64,000 bases of DNA. Origin: Sphingomonas sp. AX6 (GTDB lineage: Bacteria > Pseudomonadota > Alphaproteobacteria > Sphingomonadales > Sphingomonadaceae). Location of the stretch: NCBI RefSeq assembly GCF_902506605.1, contig NZ_LR733979.1:2650008-2714007 (forward strand). Reading direction: 5' to 3'. Shown here one piece after another: positions 45,575 through 55,047 of the stretch; positions within the stretch are counted from its first letter, which is position 1, and every line of letters begins with the position of its first letter. The translations under genes were made by a program, and so were the position numbers. The notes beneath the pieces are model-generated. The model worked only from the letters and a program-made list of their open reading frames with translations. It ran no database searches and had not been told where the DNA came from.

Positions 45575-46249
45575 TTAGCGATCAAGCTGCCAGGTAACCG
45601 ACAACGGGTAAGTCGACTGGACGGGCTGGCCCGCCTCATTCTGGGCCGGCGTAAACCGCGCCCTTCGCGCACCACGACACGTTGCATCGTCCAGCGCCGA
45701 ATTGCCCGACGAACTCGTGATCGTGCACCCCGTCACCCGACCGTCGGCACCGATGGTCAGATTTGCGCGCGCGCGCCCTTCCGCTTCGTCGCGAATGGCC
45801 GAAGGCGGATAGTTGGCGGTACCGAAGAACCGACCGATGTCACCACGAGGACCGGCCTTCTTGCTGATCGCGGGCGGTGCCGGCGGCGCAGGAGGAGCGG
45901 GCGGCGCAGGCGGCGCGGGCGGAATCGTCGGCTGCCGGTCGGGGATGATGTCCGACGTGCGAATGGGCGGCGACGGCACGGGCACCCGAACGATCGGCTG
46001 CTGGACCACGACGGTCGTCTGCGGTGGCGGGGGGGCTGCCGACTCTGGCGGCGGCGGCGGCGGTGGCACTTCTTCGGGTGGCGGCGGCGGTTCGGTGACG
46101 TCGATGACGTTCAGCTCCTCCTGGGCCTTCTTCACATATTGATATGCGAGGCCAGAAACGAATGCATAGCCGATAATGACGTGGATGATCGCCACGATCG
46201 CGATCGCCACCACACGGTTACCACCTGCTTTTTGGTCAGCGTAGGCCAT
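45575..46249 (-). CDS. tonB: TonB energy-transducing protein
   Basis: This 224-residue protein has an N-terminal signal-anchor helix (about 13-35). A long periplasm-spanning Pro-rich region (about 53-127) includes PPPPPEEVPPPPPPP and five PPA-type repeats. The C-terminal TonB domain (about 140-224) has YPPSAIRDEAEGRARANLTI, DATCRGARRARFTPA and the YPLSVTWQ end. It passes energy to TonB-dependent receptors in the outer membrane. It is the first gene of the operon; its promoter must lie in 46,250-46,474. Confidence 0.93.
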   Translation of the reverse strand: MAYADQKAGGNRVVAIAIVAIIHVIIGYAFVSGLAYQYVKKAQEELNVIDVTEPPPPPEEVPPPPPPPESAAPPPPQTTVVVQQPIVRVPVPSPPIRTSDIIPDRQPTIPPAPPAPPAPPAPPAPPAISKKAGPRGDIGRFFGTANYPPSAIRDEAEGRARANLTIGADGRVTGCTITSSSGNSALDDATCRGARRARFTPAQNEAGQPVQSTYPLSVTWQLDR

Positions 46250-46474
46250 TCAGCAAGGTCACTCCTAATTAACCCTTTGGACGTCGCCCGGCCTCACGGC
46301 GACGGGAAACAAGCCCGACCGGCACACGCTTTCACGTATACCAGCCGTGGATCGAGTCTCTAACTACACGCATCCGCATCCGCAAACGCTTTGTCGGACG
46401 CAAGAAACGTACAAGCGTCGTGCACAGGATTTATTTCTGTATCACGACAGCCTTGTTCGTTAACGGTATCGCGT

Positions 46475-47356
46475 ATGATCTCAATCGCCAAGCCTTTCGT
46501 TACGGCCACCGCAGTTTTGCTCGTTGCCGCCGTCATCCCGCCTGCCGCTTCGCAAGAAGTTTCCTCGCAAATTCAGGCGCAGGCCCCCGCAAATGTCGAT
46601 TATCCGCAGCTTGCGGCGCAAGTGATCGAGGCACCGTTGATCGTCGATGCCACGGTCCGTTCGACCAGCCGGATTCGCGGCGAAGAAGCGATCGGTCTCG
46701 CTCCGGGACATGTCCGCTATTATGTGACCGCGGATGTGCTGTCGCTGATTCGCGGCACCACCGCGATCCCGTCACGAATCGGATATCTGGTGGATTTGCC
46801 GTTCGATTCGCGCGGTCGTGCGCCAAATCTGCGTCGACTGCGCGTGATTCTGTTCGCGCGACCGGTGCCGGGGCGTGCCGATCAGGTGCAGTTGCTGTCC
46901 AACGACGCGCATTATGATTGGTCGCCGGAACGCGATTCGCTGATCCGCCAAATCGCGCGCGAAGTGGTGTCACCAGATGCCCCGCCCGAAATCACCGGCG
47001 TCGGCAACGCATTCCACACGCCCGGCGACTTGCCGGGCCAGGGCGAAACCCAGATTTTCCTGCTGACTGCTCGCAACGACCCGATTTCGCTCAGCATCCT
47101 GCGCCGTCCCGATGGCAGCCGCAACTGGGCGGTTTCACTGGGCGAAATCGTCGGCGAGGGATCCCGCCCGCCCGAACGCGATACACTGCTATGGTATCGC
47201 CTCGCCTGCGGGCTGCCCGGCCAATTGCCGGAGAGCAATGTCGCGGCCGATCTGCCCGAACATGCCGCGATCGTGCGCGAGGACTATCAATATGTGCTCG
47301 AATCGCTCGGCCTGTGTCGAGGTAGCGGTACGCCGACCCCGAATGTGGGCTGGTAA
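46475..47356 (+). CDS. Secreted protein of unknown function
   Basis: I do not recognise a family for this 293-residue protein. It has a clear signal peptide (about 1-27, hydrophobic core VTATAVLLVAAVIPP, cleavage near AASQE) and then a beta-rich domain of about 260 residues with VDATVRSTSRI, VTADVLSLIRG and LLTARNDPISLSILRRP. Cys residues near the end (LACGLPG, LGLCRG) could pair. I chose ATG 46475, which opens the signal peptide; an earlier ATG at 46391 only adds a non-signal extension. It is divergent from tonB, whose promoter region it shares. Confidence 0.75.
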   Translation: MISIAKPFVTATAVLLVAAVIPPAASQEVSSQIQAQAPANVDYPQLAAQVIEAPLIVDATVRSTSRIRGEEAIGLAPGHVRYYVTADVLSLIRGTTAIPSRIGYLVDLPFDSRGRAPNLRRLRVILFARPVPGRADQVQLLSNDAHYDWSPERDSLIRQIAREVVSPDAPPEITGVGNAFHTPGDLPGQGETQIFLLTARNDPISLSILRRPDGSRNWAVSLGEIVGEGSRPPERDTLLWYRLACGLPGQLPESNVAADLPEHAAIVREDYQYVLESLGLCRGSGTPTPNVGW

Positions 47357-47359
47357 GCC

Positions 47360-47731
47360 TTAACGCCGGTGGCGGGTGAGCGTGATGCCGATCGCTTCGC
47401 CTGCCTCGGCGATGGCCAGCTTCACGATCTTGACCTGCACGCGCGAGACGCGCGCATCCTGAACGAACAGCGTCCCGGCGATATGATCGGCGACGCCTTC
47501 GATCAGGGTGAAATGCACGCCGGGGGGCAGCGACGTGCTCGCAGCCTGTTTCAAGTCGAGATAGCTTTTCGACGCGGATAGCGGCGTATCCGGCGCAAAC
47601 CGCTCCGGACAGTCGAGATCGACGGTAATCGAGAGGCGCAGCGGCTGGGGAAGGTGCGTTTCCTCCGAATAGACGCCGGTCAGCACCTGGACTTCCAGGT
47701 CGTGGACTTCGAGCTGCAAACTATCCTTCAA
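47360..47731 (-). CDS. folB: Dihydroneopterin aldolase-like enzyme
   Basis: This 123-residue protein matches the FolB fold: LEVHDLEVQVLTGVYSEETHLPQPLRLSITVDLD, SYLDLKQAAS, FTLIEGVADHIAGTLF and VQVKIVKLAIAEAGEAIGITLTR. It makes 6-hydroxymethyl-dihydropterin in folate synthesis. I chose the TTG at 47731, with GAGGAA 6 nt upstream, because no ATG or GTG fits the family start; a much longer reading frame runs antisense to the GNAT gene and is not real. The usual conserved Tyr/Glu set is partly altered, so related activities are possible. Confidence 0.8.
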   Translation of the reverse strand: MKDSLQLEVHDLEVQVLTGVYSEETHLPQPLRLSITVDLDCPERFAPDTPLSASKSYLDLKQAASTSLPPGVHFTLIEGVADHIAGTLFVQDARVSRVQVKIVKLAIAEAGEAIGITLTRHRR

Positions 47732-47911
47732 CGCACATTCCTCAGCGACGATCGAAGCGCGCCCATAGCCGGGAGGGTTGCCCGGGGGAAGCGGCACGTC
47801 GCCCCGCGCCCCTTCATGCCGCCCAACCGCAATTTTCTTTGTCTGGCGCCGAGGCGACGCTAAAGCGCGCCGCCGCCGATTTGCGGCACATGATGAAAGC
47901 CAAAGCCTGCA

Positions 47912-48457
47912 TTGCACCCCGATTTCGTCCCCCTCGACACGATCGACCCCACCACGGTCGAAGCCTTGCTCGACCGTGCGTTCGGGGCGGACCGACACCT
48001 GCGCACCGCGTACCGAATCCGCGAGGGGACACAGCCGATCCGCGAACTGAGCTTCGCCGCAACCGACGCGGACGCCATATTGCTGGGCACGATTCAGTGC
48101 TGGCCGGTCGAATTGCGAGCGGGGGACAGCAGCGTCCCGATGATCATGGTCGGTCCGGTCGCGGTCGATCCGCATTGGCAACAGGCGGGCCGGGGCCAAG
48201 CATTGATGCGCCACATGCTTGCCCACGTCGCCGCATCGCCGATCGAGGGTGCCGACGCGCTGATGCTGATCGGCGATCGGGATTATTACGGTCGCTTCTT
48301 CGGATTTACGGCCGAACGCACGGAAAAATGGACCTTGCCCGGTCCGTTCGACCGCGACCGCCTGCTGGCGCGGGGCGCCCAAGTGCCTGCGCTTGCCGGG
48401 GAAGTGGCACCTCGGTTCGTCCGATCGGACTTGCCGACGCCCGCGCCGATGCCCTAA
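47912..48457 (+). CDS. GNAT-family N-acetyltransferase
   Basis: This 181-residue acetyltransferase has the acetyl-CoA-binding GPVAVDPHWQQAGRGQALMRHML (motif A, Q/RxxGxG/A) and a late DRDYYGRFFGFT typical of this subgroup. The substrate, a small molecule or a protein N-terminus, is unknown. It uses a TTG start and lies divergent from folB (180 bp) and just before the DUF1285 gene. Confidence 0.82.
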   Translation: MHPDFVPLDTIDPTTVEALLDRAFGADRHLRTAYRIREGTQPIRELSFAATDADAILLGTIQCWPVELRAGDSSVPMIMVGPVAVDPHWQQAGRGQALMRHMLAHVAASPIEGADALMLIGDRDYYGRFFGFTAERTEKWTLPGPFDRDRLLARGAQVPALAGEVAPRFVRSDLPTPAPMP

Positions 48458-48469
48458 CGCGCGGCCATC

Positions 48470-49045
48470 ATGAACGATACCACCCCCGACCTGTCGAGCC
48501 TGTCGCTCGCCGACATCGCGCGCCTGGCCGAAGAGCATAAGCTGCCCCCCGTCGAACGCTGGAACCCCGATCATTGCGGCGACAGCGAGATGCGCATCGC
48601 GCGCGACGGTAGCTGGTTTCATCAGGGGTCACCGATCGGCCGCCCGGCGATGGTCAAACTCTTCTCGACGATCCTGCGGCGCGAGGACGACGGCAGCCAC
48701 GTCCTCGTCACGCCGGTCGAAAAGCTCGATATCGAGGTCGAGGACGCGCCGTTCGTCGCGGTCGAGATGAAGGCCGACGGCGAAGGCGACGCCGCGAGGC
48801 TGCATTTTCGACTGAACACCGACGATATCGTCACCGCCGGCCCCGACAATGCGATCCGGTTCGAAGTGCATGACGACGGCCCCCGCCCCTATCTCCACGT
48901 CCGCCGCGGACTGGAGGCGCTGATTTCGCGCGCAGTCTATTACGAACTCGCCGAACGCGCACTGGCCGACGCGGGCGGCACACCCGGCATCTGGAGCGAC
49001 GGCGCGTTCTTCCCGATGGAGCCTGCCCAAGGAACGAGCGAGTGA
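48470..49045 (+). CDS. DUF1285 domain protein
   Basis: This 191-residue cytoplasmic protein matches the DUF1285 family, with PPVERWNPDHCGDSEMRIARDGSWFHQGSPIGR and ending in AFFPMEPA. The function is unknown. It starts 12 nt after the GNAT gene and its last codons overlap the NUDIX GTG start (GTGA), so it is in a GNAT-DUF1285-NUDIX-CCA operon. Confidence 0.88.
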   Translation: MNDTTPDLSSLSLADIARLAEEHKLPPVERWNPDHCGDSEMRIARDGSWFHQGSPIGRPAMVKLFSTILRREDDGSHVLVTPVEKLDIEVEDAPFVAVEMKADGEGDAARLHFRLNTDDIVTAGPDNAIRFEVHDDGPRPYLHVRRGLEALISRAVYYELAERALADAGGTPGIWSDGAFFPMEPAQGTSE

Positions 49046-49644
49046 CGCTCGCCGAACGACTGCGCCATGCATTGGCCGCGGTCGATCACGACCAGCTCGT
49101 CCTGCTGACCGGCGACGACCGCGACGCCGATGTGCGGGGAACAGCCGCGCTGTATGAAGCGGCAGTGCTGATCGCGGTCACCGACCGGCCGTCGCCGGGA
49201 CTGATCCTGACCCAGCGTCACGACGACATGCGCAATCACGCAGGCCAAGTCGCCTTTCCGGGCGGTCGAATCGATTCGACCGATGCCGACGCCGTCGCCG
49301 CCGCATTGCGGGAAGCGAGTGAAGAAATCGCACTGGCACCCGACCAAGTGGAAATCGTCGGGATCGCCGATCGTTATCGGACCGTGACCGGGTTCGACGT
49401 GACCCCGATAGTCGGCGTCGTTGCTTCCGACATCGTGCTGACCGCCAACGAAGCGGAAGTTGCCGACATCTTCGAAGTGCCGCTCGATTTCGTGCTGGAA
49501 CCTGCCAATCATCTGGAAGCCAGCGTGGAATGGCAGGGCCGCGACCGGCATTATTACGAGATTCTGTGGCAGGATCGGCGCATCTGGGGCGCGACCGCTG
49601 CGATGCTCGTGAACCTGTCGCGGCGGCTGCGGTGGAGCACGTGA
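49042..49644 (+). CDS. NUDIX hydrolase, CoA-pyrophosphatase type
   Basis: This 200-residue NUDIX enzyme has the CoA-pyrophosphatase variant of the Nudix box, PGGRIDSTDADAVAAALREASEEI, with RHDDMRNHAGQVAFPGG just before it. It probably hydrolyses CoA or related diphosphates to 4'-phosphopantetheine and 3',5'-ADP. The GTG start overlaps the preceding stop by four bases, and the next gene starts in its last codons. Confidence 0.9.
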   Translation: MTLAERLRHALAAVDHDQLVLLTGDDRDADVRGTAALYEAAVLIAVTDRPSPGLILTQRHDDMRNHAGQVAFPGGRIDSTDADAVAAALREASEEIALAPDQVEIVGIADRYRTVTGFDVTPIVGVVASDIVLTANEAEVADIFEVPLDFVLEPANHLEASVEWQGRDRHYYEILWQDRRIWGATAAMLVNLSRRLRWST

Positions 49645-50837
49645 CGACGCTGCCCGACGCCGACTGGCGGCACCGCGATGGGCTGGCGGCGCTGACCGAT
49701 GTGCTCGGCGCTGGTGCGGCCCGTTATGTCGGCGGAGCGGTGCGCGATACCCTGCTAGGCTTGCCGGTGTCCGACGTCGATATCGCCACGCGGCACGATC
49801 CCGACATGGTCATGGCAAAGCTGCGGTCGGCGGCTATCAAGCCGATCCCGACCGGCATCGCGCACGGCACCATCACCGCGATCACCGCCAGCGGGCCGGT
49901 CGAAGTGACGACGCTGCGCCGCGACGTGTCCACCGACGGCCGCCATGCCGAGGTCGCCTTCACCGACGACTGGCGCGAAGACGCGGCGCGTCGTGATTTC
50001 ACGATGAACGCACTCTACGCCGATCCGCAGACTGGCGAGATTTTCGACTATTTCGGCGGGATCGATGACCTGAAGGCAGGTCGCGTCCGCTTCATCGGTG
50101 ATCCGTTGCGGCGCATCGCTGAGGATCATCTGCGTATCCTGCGCTTCTTTCGCTTCATGGCACGATTCGGGGATGCGCCCGATACAAAGGGGCTTGAGGC
50201 GTGCGTCCTTCGCGCCAACGACTTGATGGCATTATCGCGCGAACGCATCGCCGACGAGTTTCTGAAATTGCTGGTCGCGCGGGATGCGGTGCGCGTGCTG
50301 CGGTTGATGACGACCCGCGGCGTTTTGTTGCCGGTCTTGCCCGAAGTGACCGAAGCGGGCGTCGATCGCCTGGCCCGGTTGTCGAGTCGCGAATCATCGC
50401 TTGGCTTCGATGCCGATCCCATCCGCCGCCTGATTGCGGTCGGCCCGCAGGATGCGGCGAAAGCCGATGGGGTCGCAGCACGGCTGAAACTATCCAACGC
50501 CCGCCGAAAGCGGATCGCCGCCGCGATCGGCGACGTGAGCGAAGCGCCTCGTCCGCTCGCTTTCCGAATCGGCAAGGAAGCCGCGATCGACCGGCTGCTA
50601 CTGGCCGATCTGGACGACGCTGCGGCGCGGATTGCCGAAATCCGCGATTGGGACGTCCCCACCCTGCCCGTCTCCGGCGGAGAGATCGTCGCGCGCGGCG
50701 TGCAGGCCGGGCCGGATGTCGCACGGCTGCTCGGCGCGATCCGCGATCAGTGGGTTTCGGAAGGGTTTCCCGATACGTCCCGAGCGCGCGACATCGCCGA
50801 CTCCGCGGTCGATCAGTGGTTGCGCGCCATCAGATAA
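49641..50837 (+). CDS. CCA tRNA nucleotidyltransferase / poly(A) polymerase family
   Basis: This 398-residue class II nucleotidyltransferase would add or repair the 3' CCA of tRNAs. It has YVGGAVRDTLLGLPVSDVDIAT (GG and DxD catalytic residues), VTTLRRDV, RRDFTMNALYAD, EDHLRILRFFRFMARFG and RIADEFLKLL. I chose the GTG at 49641, preceded by GGAG and overlapping the NUDIX stop; an in-frame GTG at 49632 is an alternative. Its 3' end overlaps the convergent GGDEF-EAL gene by 25 nt. Confidence 0.93.
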   Translation: MTTLPDADWRHRDGLAALTDVLGAGAARYVGGAVRDTLLGLPVSDVDIATRHDPDMVMAKLRSAAIKPIPTGIAHGTITAITASGPVEVTTLRRDVSTDGRHAEVAFTDDWREDAARRDFTMNALYADPQTGEIFDYFGGIDDLKAGRVRFIGDPLRRIAEDHLRILRFFRFMARFGDAPDTKGLEACVLRANDLMALSRERIADEFLKLLVARDAVRVLRLMTTRGVLLPVLPEVTEAGVDRLARLSSRESSLGFDADPIRRLIAVGPQDAAKADGVAARLKLSNARRKRIAAAIGDVSEAPRPLAFRIGKEAAIDRLLLADLDDAAARIAEIRDWDVPTLPVSGGEIVARGVQAGPDVARLLGAIRDQWVSEGFPDTSRARDIADSAVDQWLRAIR

Positions 50838-52522
50838 TCATAGGCCGCATCGGCTTCGATCGGACGCGAGAACAGATAGCCCTGACCGTAAGTGCAGCCC
50901 ATTGCCGCCAGCGTTTGAGCCAGTTCGTTCTGTTCGATCCCCTCCGCTGTCGTCTGCATCCCCAGTGCCTGAGCCAGGCTGAGAATCGCGCGGACGATCG
51001 CGATTTTGTCGCGATCGGCCAGCATCCCGGCGACGAAGCTGCGATCGATCTTCAGCAGGTCGATCGGCAGTTTCTGAAGATAGGCAAGGTTGGAATAACC
51101 GGTGCCGAAATCGTCCATCGCCAGCGTCGTGCCCAGGTCGCGGAGCGCCAGCACGGTTTGCGATACGCGGTCGGGATCGCCGACGATCACGCTTTCGGTC
51201 AATTCCAGCGTCAGACGGCTGCCCGAAATGCCGTATTTTTCCAGCACGCCCCGGACCATGTTGGCAACCTGATCGCGCTGCAACTGGATCGCCGACAGGT
51301 TGACGGCCATCCGCGTTCCGCAATCGCCCCCCGCACGCGCATCCCATTCGGCAAGCGTGCGGACACATTCCTCCATCGCCCAGCGACCCAGCGGCACGAT
51401 CAGCCCCGATTCCTCGGCCACAGGGATGAAATCGACCGGCGACATCTCGATCCCCTGCGCCGTCCGCCAGCGCGCCAGCGATTCGAACGAGGTGACGCGA
51501 CCGGTCGCCAAATCGCAGATCGGCTGAAACGCCAGATACAAATCGCCATTGTCGAGCGCGCGGCGCAATTCGGCCTCGATCGAGAATTGTTCGCGCGCAT
51601 GGTCGAAGCTGCGCGACTGATAGACTTCGACCCGGCCCGTCGATTGCGAGCGCTTGACGGCGAACTGGGCATGCCGGATCAGATCCTCGGCGCTGTCGGC
51701 ATTGTCCGCGCCCAGCGCGATGCCGATCGAGCAATCCACCTGAACCTCGTGTTCGGAAAGCCGGAACGGCGTCGACAGCGCCGACTGGATACGCTTGGCG
51801 ACCTGAAACGCGTCGCCCGCGCCATCTTCTACGGACAGCAGGATGCCGAATTCGTCGCCGCCGGTCCGCGCCAGGCTGTCGCGACCGCGCAGCGCCCCTT
51901 TCAGGCGGCGCGCGACCGAAATCAGCAGTTCGTCACCGGCTAGCGATCCGATACACGCGTTGATGCGGCTGAACCGCGCCAGGTCGATCGCGATCACCGC
52001 ATGATGCGCCAATGCCCCGTCGGGGAGCGATTCGAGCAGCTCCTCAAACCCCGTGCGGTTGGGCAGTCCGGTCAGCGCATCGGTCGACATCTCCCGCCGC
52101 AAACTTTGTTCGGTGCGATAGCGGATGGTGTTGTCGACCAGGGTGACGAAGCACCTGCCGCTGCCCGCGCGGTTATGGCGACGGGCGAGCGTCACGCCGT
52201 ATTGGCGGCTGTCGACGGCCTCACCGACTTCCCATTCGAATTCGTCGCGCAGGTCCGTACTGCCGACAAACGCCGCGATGCGCGCGGCGTTATCCTCGAC
52301 GAAGACCGACTTGCCGCCGGTCGTGCCCAACCCCGCCAACCGGAACGCACGGTTGACGACGTCAAGCCGCGCCACGCCTTCGCGCACCACCACCACGCAA
52401 CAGGGCACCGGCACCAGTTCGATGCCCGAAATATGATCGCTGGTGCCGGGTACGGGTGCGGGTGGCGCGGTGATGACCGGCGCGTCGCGCAACGTCTGCG
52501 CTGCAGGTTTCCTGCGAAACAT
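50813..52522 (-). CDS. GGDEF-EAL protein (cyclic-di-GMP turnover)
   Basis: This 569-residue protein has a PAS-like N-terminal segment (about 30-160), a GGDEF domain with an intact TGGDEFG (about 221-225) and an EAL domain. The signature of the EAL domain is ESL (FESLARW, about 345), with DDFGTGYSNLAYL, LKIDRSFV and TAEGIE metal/catalytic segments kept. It probably hydrolyses c-di-GMP, with GGDEF as regulatory or active cyclase. No membrane helix is seen, so it is soluble. C-di-GMP commonly controls exopolysaccharide and motility, which fits an organism with a large polysaccharide locus. Confidence 0.92.
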   Translation of the reverse strand: MFRRKPAAQTLRDAPVITAPPAPVPGTSDHISGIELVPVPCCVVVVREGVARLDVVNRAFRLAGLGTTGGKSVFVEDNAARIAAFVGSTDLRDEFEWEVGEAVDSRQYGVTLARRHNRAGSGRCFVTLVDNTIRYRTEQSLRREMSTDALTGLPNRTGFEELLESLPDGALAHHAVIAIDLARFSRINACIGSLAGDELLISVARRLKGALRGRDSLARTGGDEFGILLSVEDGAGDAFQVAKRIQSALSTPFRLSEHEVQVDCSIGIALGADNADSAEDLIRHAQFAVKRSQSTGRVEVYQSRSFDHAREQFSIEAELRRALDNGDLYLAFQPICDLATGRVTSFESLARWRTAQGIEMSPVDFIPVAEESGLIVPLGRWAMEECVRTLAEWDARAGGDCGTRMAVNLSAIQLQRDQVANMVRGVLEKYGISGSRLTLELTESVIVGDPDRVSQTVLALRDLGTTLAMDDFGTGYSNLAYLQKLPIDLLKIDRSFVAGMLADRDKIAIVRAILSLAQALGMQTTAEGIEQNELAQTLAAMGCTYGQGYLFSRPIEADAAYDYLMARNH

Positions 52523-52584
52523 TCACCACCGGCCTAGCGTCCAGTGGTTAAAAGCTCTTGAAGAAAACGCCCTCGTAATGACCT

Positions 52585-54825
52585 TCAGAATCGATTGTCG
52601 CGCGGAAAACCGGTCGGCGGCATCCGTCCCGCCGCACCGCGTGCTGCGCGCCAAGACCCCATATCGGCTTCGGTCCGGGTTCGCCCCTGATCGCCGCCCA
52701 TCGTCCAGCTAAGTCCTTCATCTAAGCGGAAAGTTCGAGCGTCCGACAAGCCCCCGTCTCGGTAGCGCTGGATCTGGACCCCCTGCCCGCGCACCAGTTC
52801 GCCAAGCTCGGTCAGCGGGAATACCAATAGCTTGCGGTTATCCCCCACCGCCGCGACATAATCGTCGGTCTGCGCGATCGGGCGAACGAGTTTCAGGCGT
52901 GCGCCCGTTCGCGGATTCATCACCTGCTTGCCCTTGCGCGTTTCGGCGATCGCATCGGCGGTGCGCAACACGAAACCGCGCCCGTCGGTCGCAGCCAGCA
53001 GCATCCGGGGTGAGGCGCTGGCCGGCACAAGCCCGACGATCTCGCCCTCCAGGTCGATCATCGACCGCACCGGTTCCCCAAACCCGCGACCGCCCGGCAG
53101 CTTGTCGGCACCCAGCGTGTAGAACCGCCCGTTATCGGCAGCGAGCAGCAATTTGTCGGTGGTCTGCGCGTGGAACGCGAACAGCGGGCCGTCGCCTTCC
53201 TTGAACTTGGCGGCATCCGCGGCGGTCAGGTCGCCATGACCTTTCATCGCACGGATCCAGCCACGCTGCGAGAGGATGACGGTGATCGGCTCGCGCTCGA
53301 TCATCGCTTCCAGCGGAATTTCGCGCGCGGGTGCCGCTTCTTCGACCAAGGTCCGGCGCTTGCCGAGTGCGGTTTCGGGACCATAGCGGTCGCGGATTTT
53401 GGCCATGTCGCGCTTCAACCGCGTGCGCTGGCGCGCCTCCGACCCCAGCAACAGGTTCAGTTCGGCCTGTTCTTTTTCCAGCGCGTCGCGTTCCTTGCGA
53501 AGCTCCATTTCCTCGAGCCGACGCAAAGACCGTAGCCGCATGTTCAGGATCGCCTCGGCCTGACGATCGGTCAGTTCGAACTCGGCGATCATCACCGGCT
53601 TGGGCTCATCCTCGGTGCGGATGATCGCGATCACGCGGTCGAGATTGAGGAAGGCGATGATATAGCCCGAGAGCAATTCCATGCGGTCGGCGATCTTGGC
53701 CAGCCGGTGCTCGCTGCGCCGGCGCAGCACGACGAACTGGTGATCGACCCAGGCCGACAGTGCTTCGCGCAGGCTCATCACCCGCGGGGTGCGGTCCTTG
53801 TCGAGGACGTTGAGGTTGAGGGGGATGCGCGTCTCTAGATCGGTCAGGCGGAACAGCCCGTCCATCATCGTCTGCGGATCGACCGTGCGGCTGCGCGGTT
53901 CGAGCACGATGCGGATATCGGCGTCCGATTCGTCGCGAATATCGCCCAGGATCGGAAACTTCTTGTCGTTGATGAGTCCGGCAACTGCCTCGATCAGCTT
54001 GCCCTTTTGCACGCCGTAGGGGATTTCGCTGACGATGACGTGCCAGCCGCCGCCTTTTTCGCGGACCATTTCCCATTTCGATCGCACGCGAAACCCGCCA
54101 CGGCCCGTAACATAGCTTTCGGCAATCCCCGCGGCACTGTCGATGACGACGCCGCCGGTCGGGAAATCCGGCCCTTTCACATGGCCAAGGATCGCGGCAT
54201 CGTCGGCCTCGGGCTGCTCCACCAACATGATCGCCGCGTCCAGCAGTTCGGCGGCGTTGTGCGGCGGGATGCTGGTCGCCATGCCGACCGCGATGCCGCT
54301 GGCACCGTTCGCGAGCAGATTGGGGAACAGGCCCGGAAACAGCTCGGGCTCGCTCTCTTCGCCGTTATAGGTCAGCTTGTAATCGACCGCGTCTTCGTCG
54401 AGGCCCGCCATCAGGTCCATCGCGACCTGAGTCAGCCGCGCTTCGGTGTAGCGGTAAGCGGCGGCATTATCCCCGTCGATATTGCCGAAATTGCCCTGTC
54501 CATCCACCAGCGGATAGCGCAGCGCGAAACTCTGGGCGAGCCGAACCATCGCGTCATAGACCGACTGGTCGCCATGTGGGTGGTATTTGCCGATCACGTC
54601 GCCGACGACGCGCGCGCATTTCTTGTACCCAGATGCCGGGTCGAGCTTCAGGAGTCGCATCGCCCACAGCAAGCGGCGATGCACCGGCTTCAGCCCGTCA
54701 CGCACATCGGGCAGCGACCGCGCGGTGATCGTCGAGAGGGCATAGACGAGATAGCGTTCGCTGAGCGCGGAATCGAAGGGATGATCGACGATCGCGTTGA
54801 AGGGGTCGGACAAGTCGGTGGCCAT
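52585..54825 (-). CDS. parC: DNA topoisomerase IV subunit A
   Basis: This 746-residue type IIA topoisomerase subunit decatenates chromosomes with ParE. The N-terminal core is SERYLVYALSTITARSLPDVRDGLKPVHRR, with YHPHGDQSVYDAM (fluoroquinolone-determining region, with unmutated-looking Asp86/Ser88) and the catalytic Tyr126 in YRYTEARLT. The C-terminal part has beta-pinwheel blades. It has no GyrA box, and its length fits ParC rather than GyrA. It is encoded alone on the minus strand. Confidence 0.95.
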   Translation of the reverse strand: MATDLSDPFNAIVDHPFDSALSERYLVYALSTITARSLPDVRDGLKPVHRRLLWAMRLLKLDPASGYKKCARVVGDVIGKYHPHGDQSVYDAMVRLAQSFALRYPLVDGQGNFGNIDGDNAAAYRYTEARLTQVAMDLMAGLDEDAVDYKLTYNGEESEPELFPGLFPNLLANGASGIAVGMATSIPPHNAAELLDAAIMLVEQPEADDAAILGHVKGPDFPTGGVVIDSAAGIAESYVTGRGGFRVRSKWEMVREKGGGWHVIVSEIPYGVQKGKLIEAVAGLINDKKFPILGDIRDESDADIRIVLEPRSRTVDPQTMMDGLFRLTDLETRIPLNLNVLDKDRTPRVMSLREALSAWVDHQFVVLRRRSEHRLAKIADRMELLSGYIIAFLNLDRVIAIIRTEDEPKPVMIAEFELTDRQAEAILNMRLRSLRRLEEMELRKERDALEKEQAELNLLLGSEARQRTRLKRDMAKIRDRYGPETALGKRRTLVEEAAPAREIPLEAMIEREPITVILSQRGWIRAMKGHGDLTAADAAKFKEGDGPLFAFHAQTTDKLLLAADNGRFYTLGADKLPGGRGFGEPVRSMIDLEGEIVGLVPASASPRMLLAATDGRGFVLRTADAIAETRKGKQVMNPRTGARLKLVRPIAQTDDYVAAVGDNRKLLVFPLTELGELVRGQGVQIQRYRDGGLSDARTFRLDEGLSWTMGGDQGRTRTEADMGSWRAARGAAGRMPPTGFPRDNRF

Positions 54826-55047
54826 ATGCCGGTGGGTTAGCAGCGCGAGCGGCGCGGCGTAAGGGGGCCACTTTCTCTCCCGAGGCCGTTTGTTTCGAGC
54901 GAAGTCGAGAAACGGGACCTGAGCGCTCGTGGTGCGTTTCTCGACTTCGCTCGAAACAAACGGGTTTTGACGGGATACTCATTCCGTCCCGCCACGTTAT
55001 GGTGATGCCAGGCTGTCGGTGATCGATCGCTTGCGGAGAATGATCGA
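54826..55047. other. Intergenic region between parC and the type III PKS gene
   Basis: About 220 bp divergent region holding the parC and PKS promoters. Much of it is filled by the large palindrome at 54886-54963, so little unoccupied promoter sequence remains. Confidence 0.5.
54886..54963. repeat. Large palindromic repeat (29-bp perfect arms, 20-nt loop)
   Basis: Arms at 54886-54914 and 54935-54963 are perfect reverse complements, so the RNA would fold into a very stable hairpin. The 15-bp core TTCGAGCGAAGTCGA (54894-54908) recurs exactly at 61915-61929. It has the look of a REP/MITE-like dispersed repeat of sphingomonads and lies in the parC/PKS divergent gap. Confidence 0.85.

Noticed and set aside
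45840..45960. Tandem repeat in the DNA near 45,900
   Set aside because: It is simply the coding sequence for the PPA repeats in the TonB proline-rich spacer.
47732..48622. N-terminal extension of the folB reading frame
   Set aside because: It runs antisense to the GNAT gene; only the last 123 residues show FolB similarity.
50201..51943. 580-residue plus-strand open frame
   Set aside because: It is antisense to the GGDEF-EAL gene and overlaps the CCA gene in another frame, with no domain.
54007..54840. 277-residue plus-strand open frame within parC
   Set aside because: It is antisense to a strongly conserved gene, so it is a shadow.
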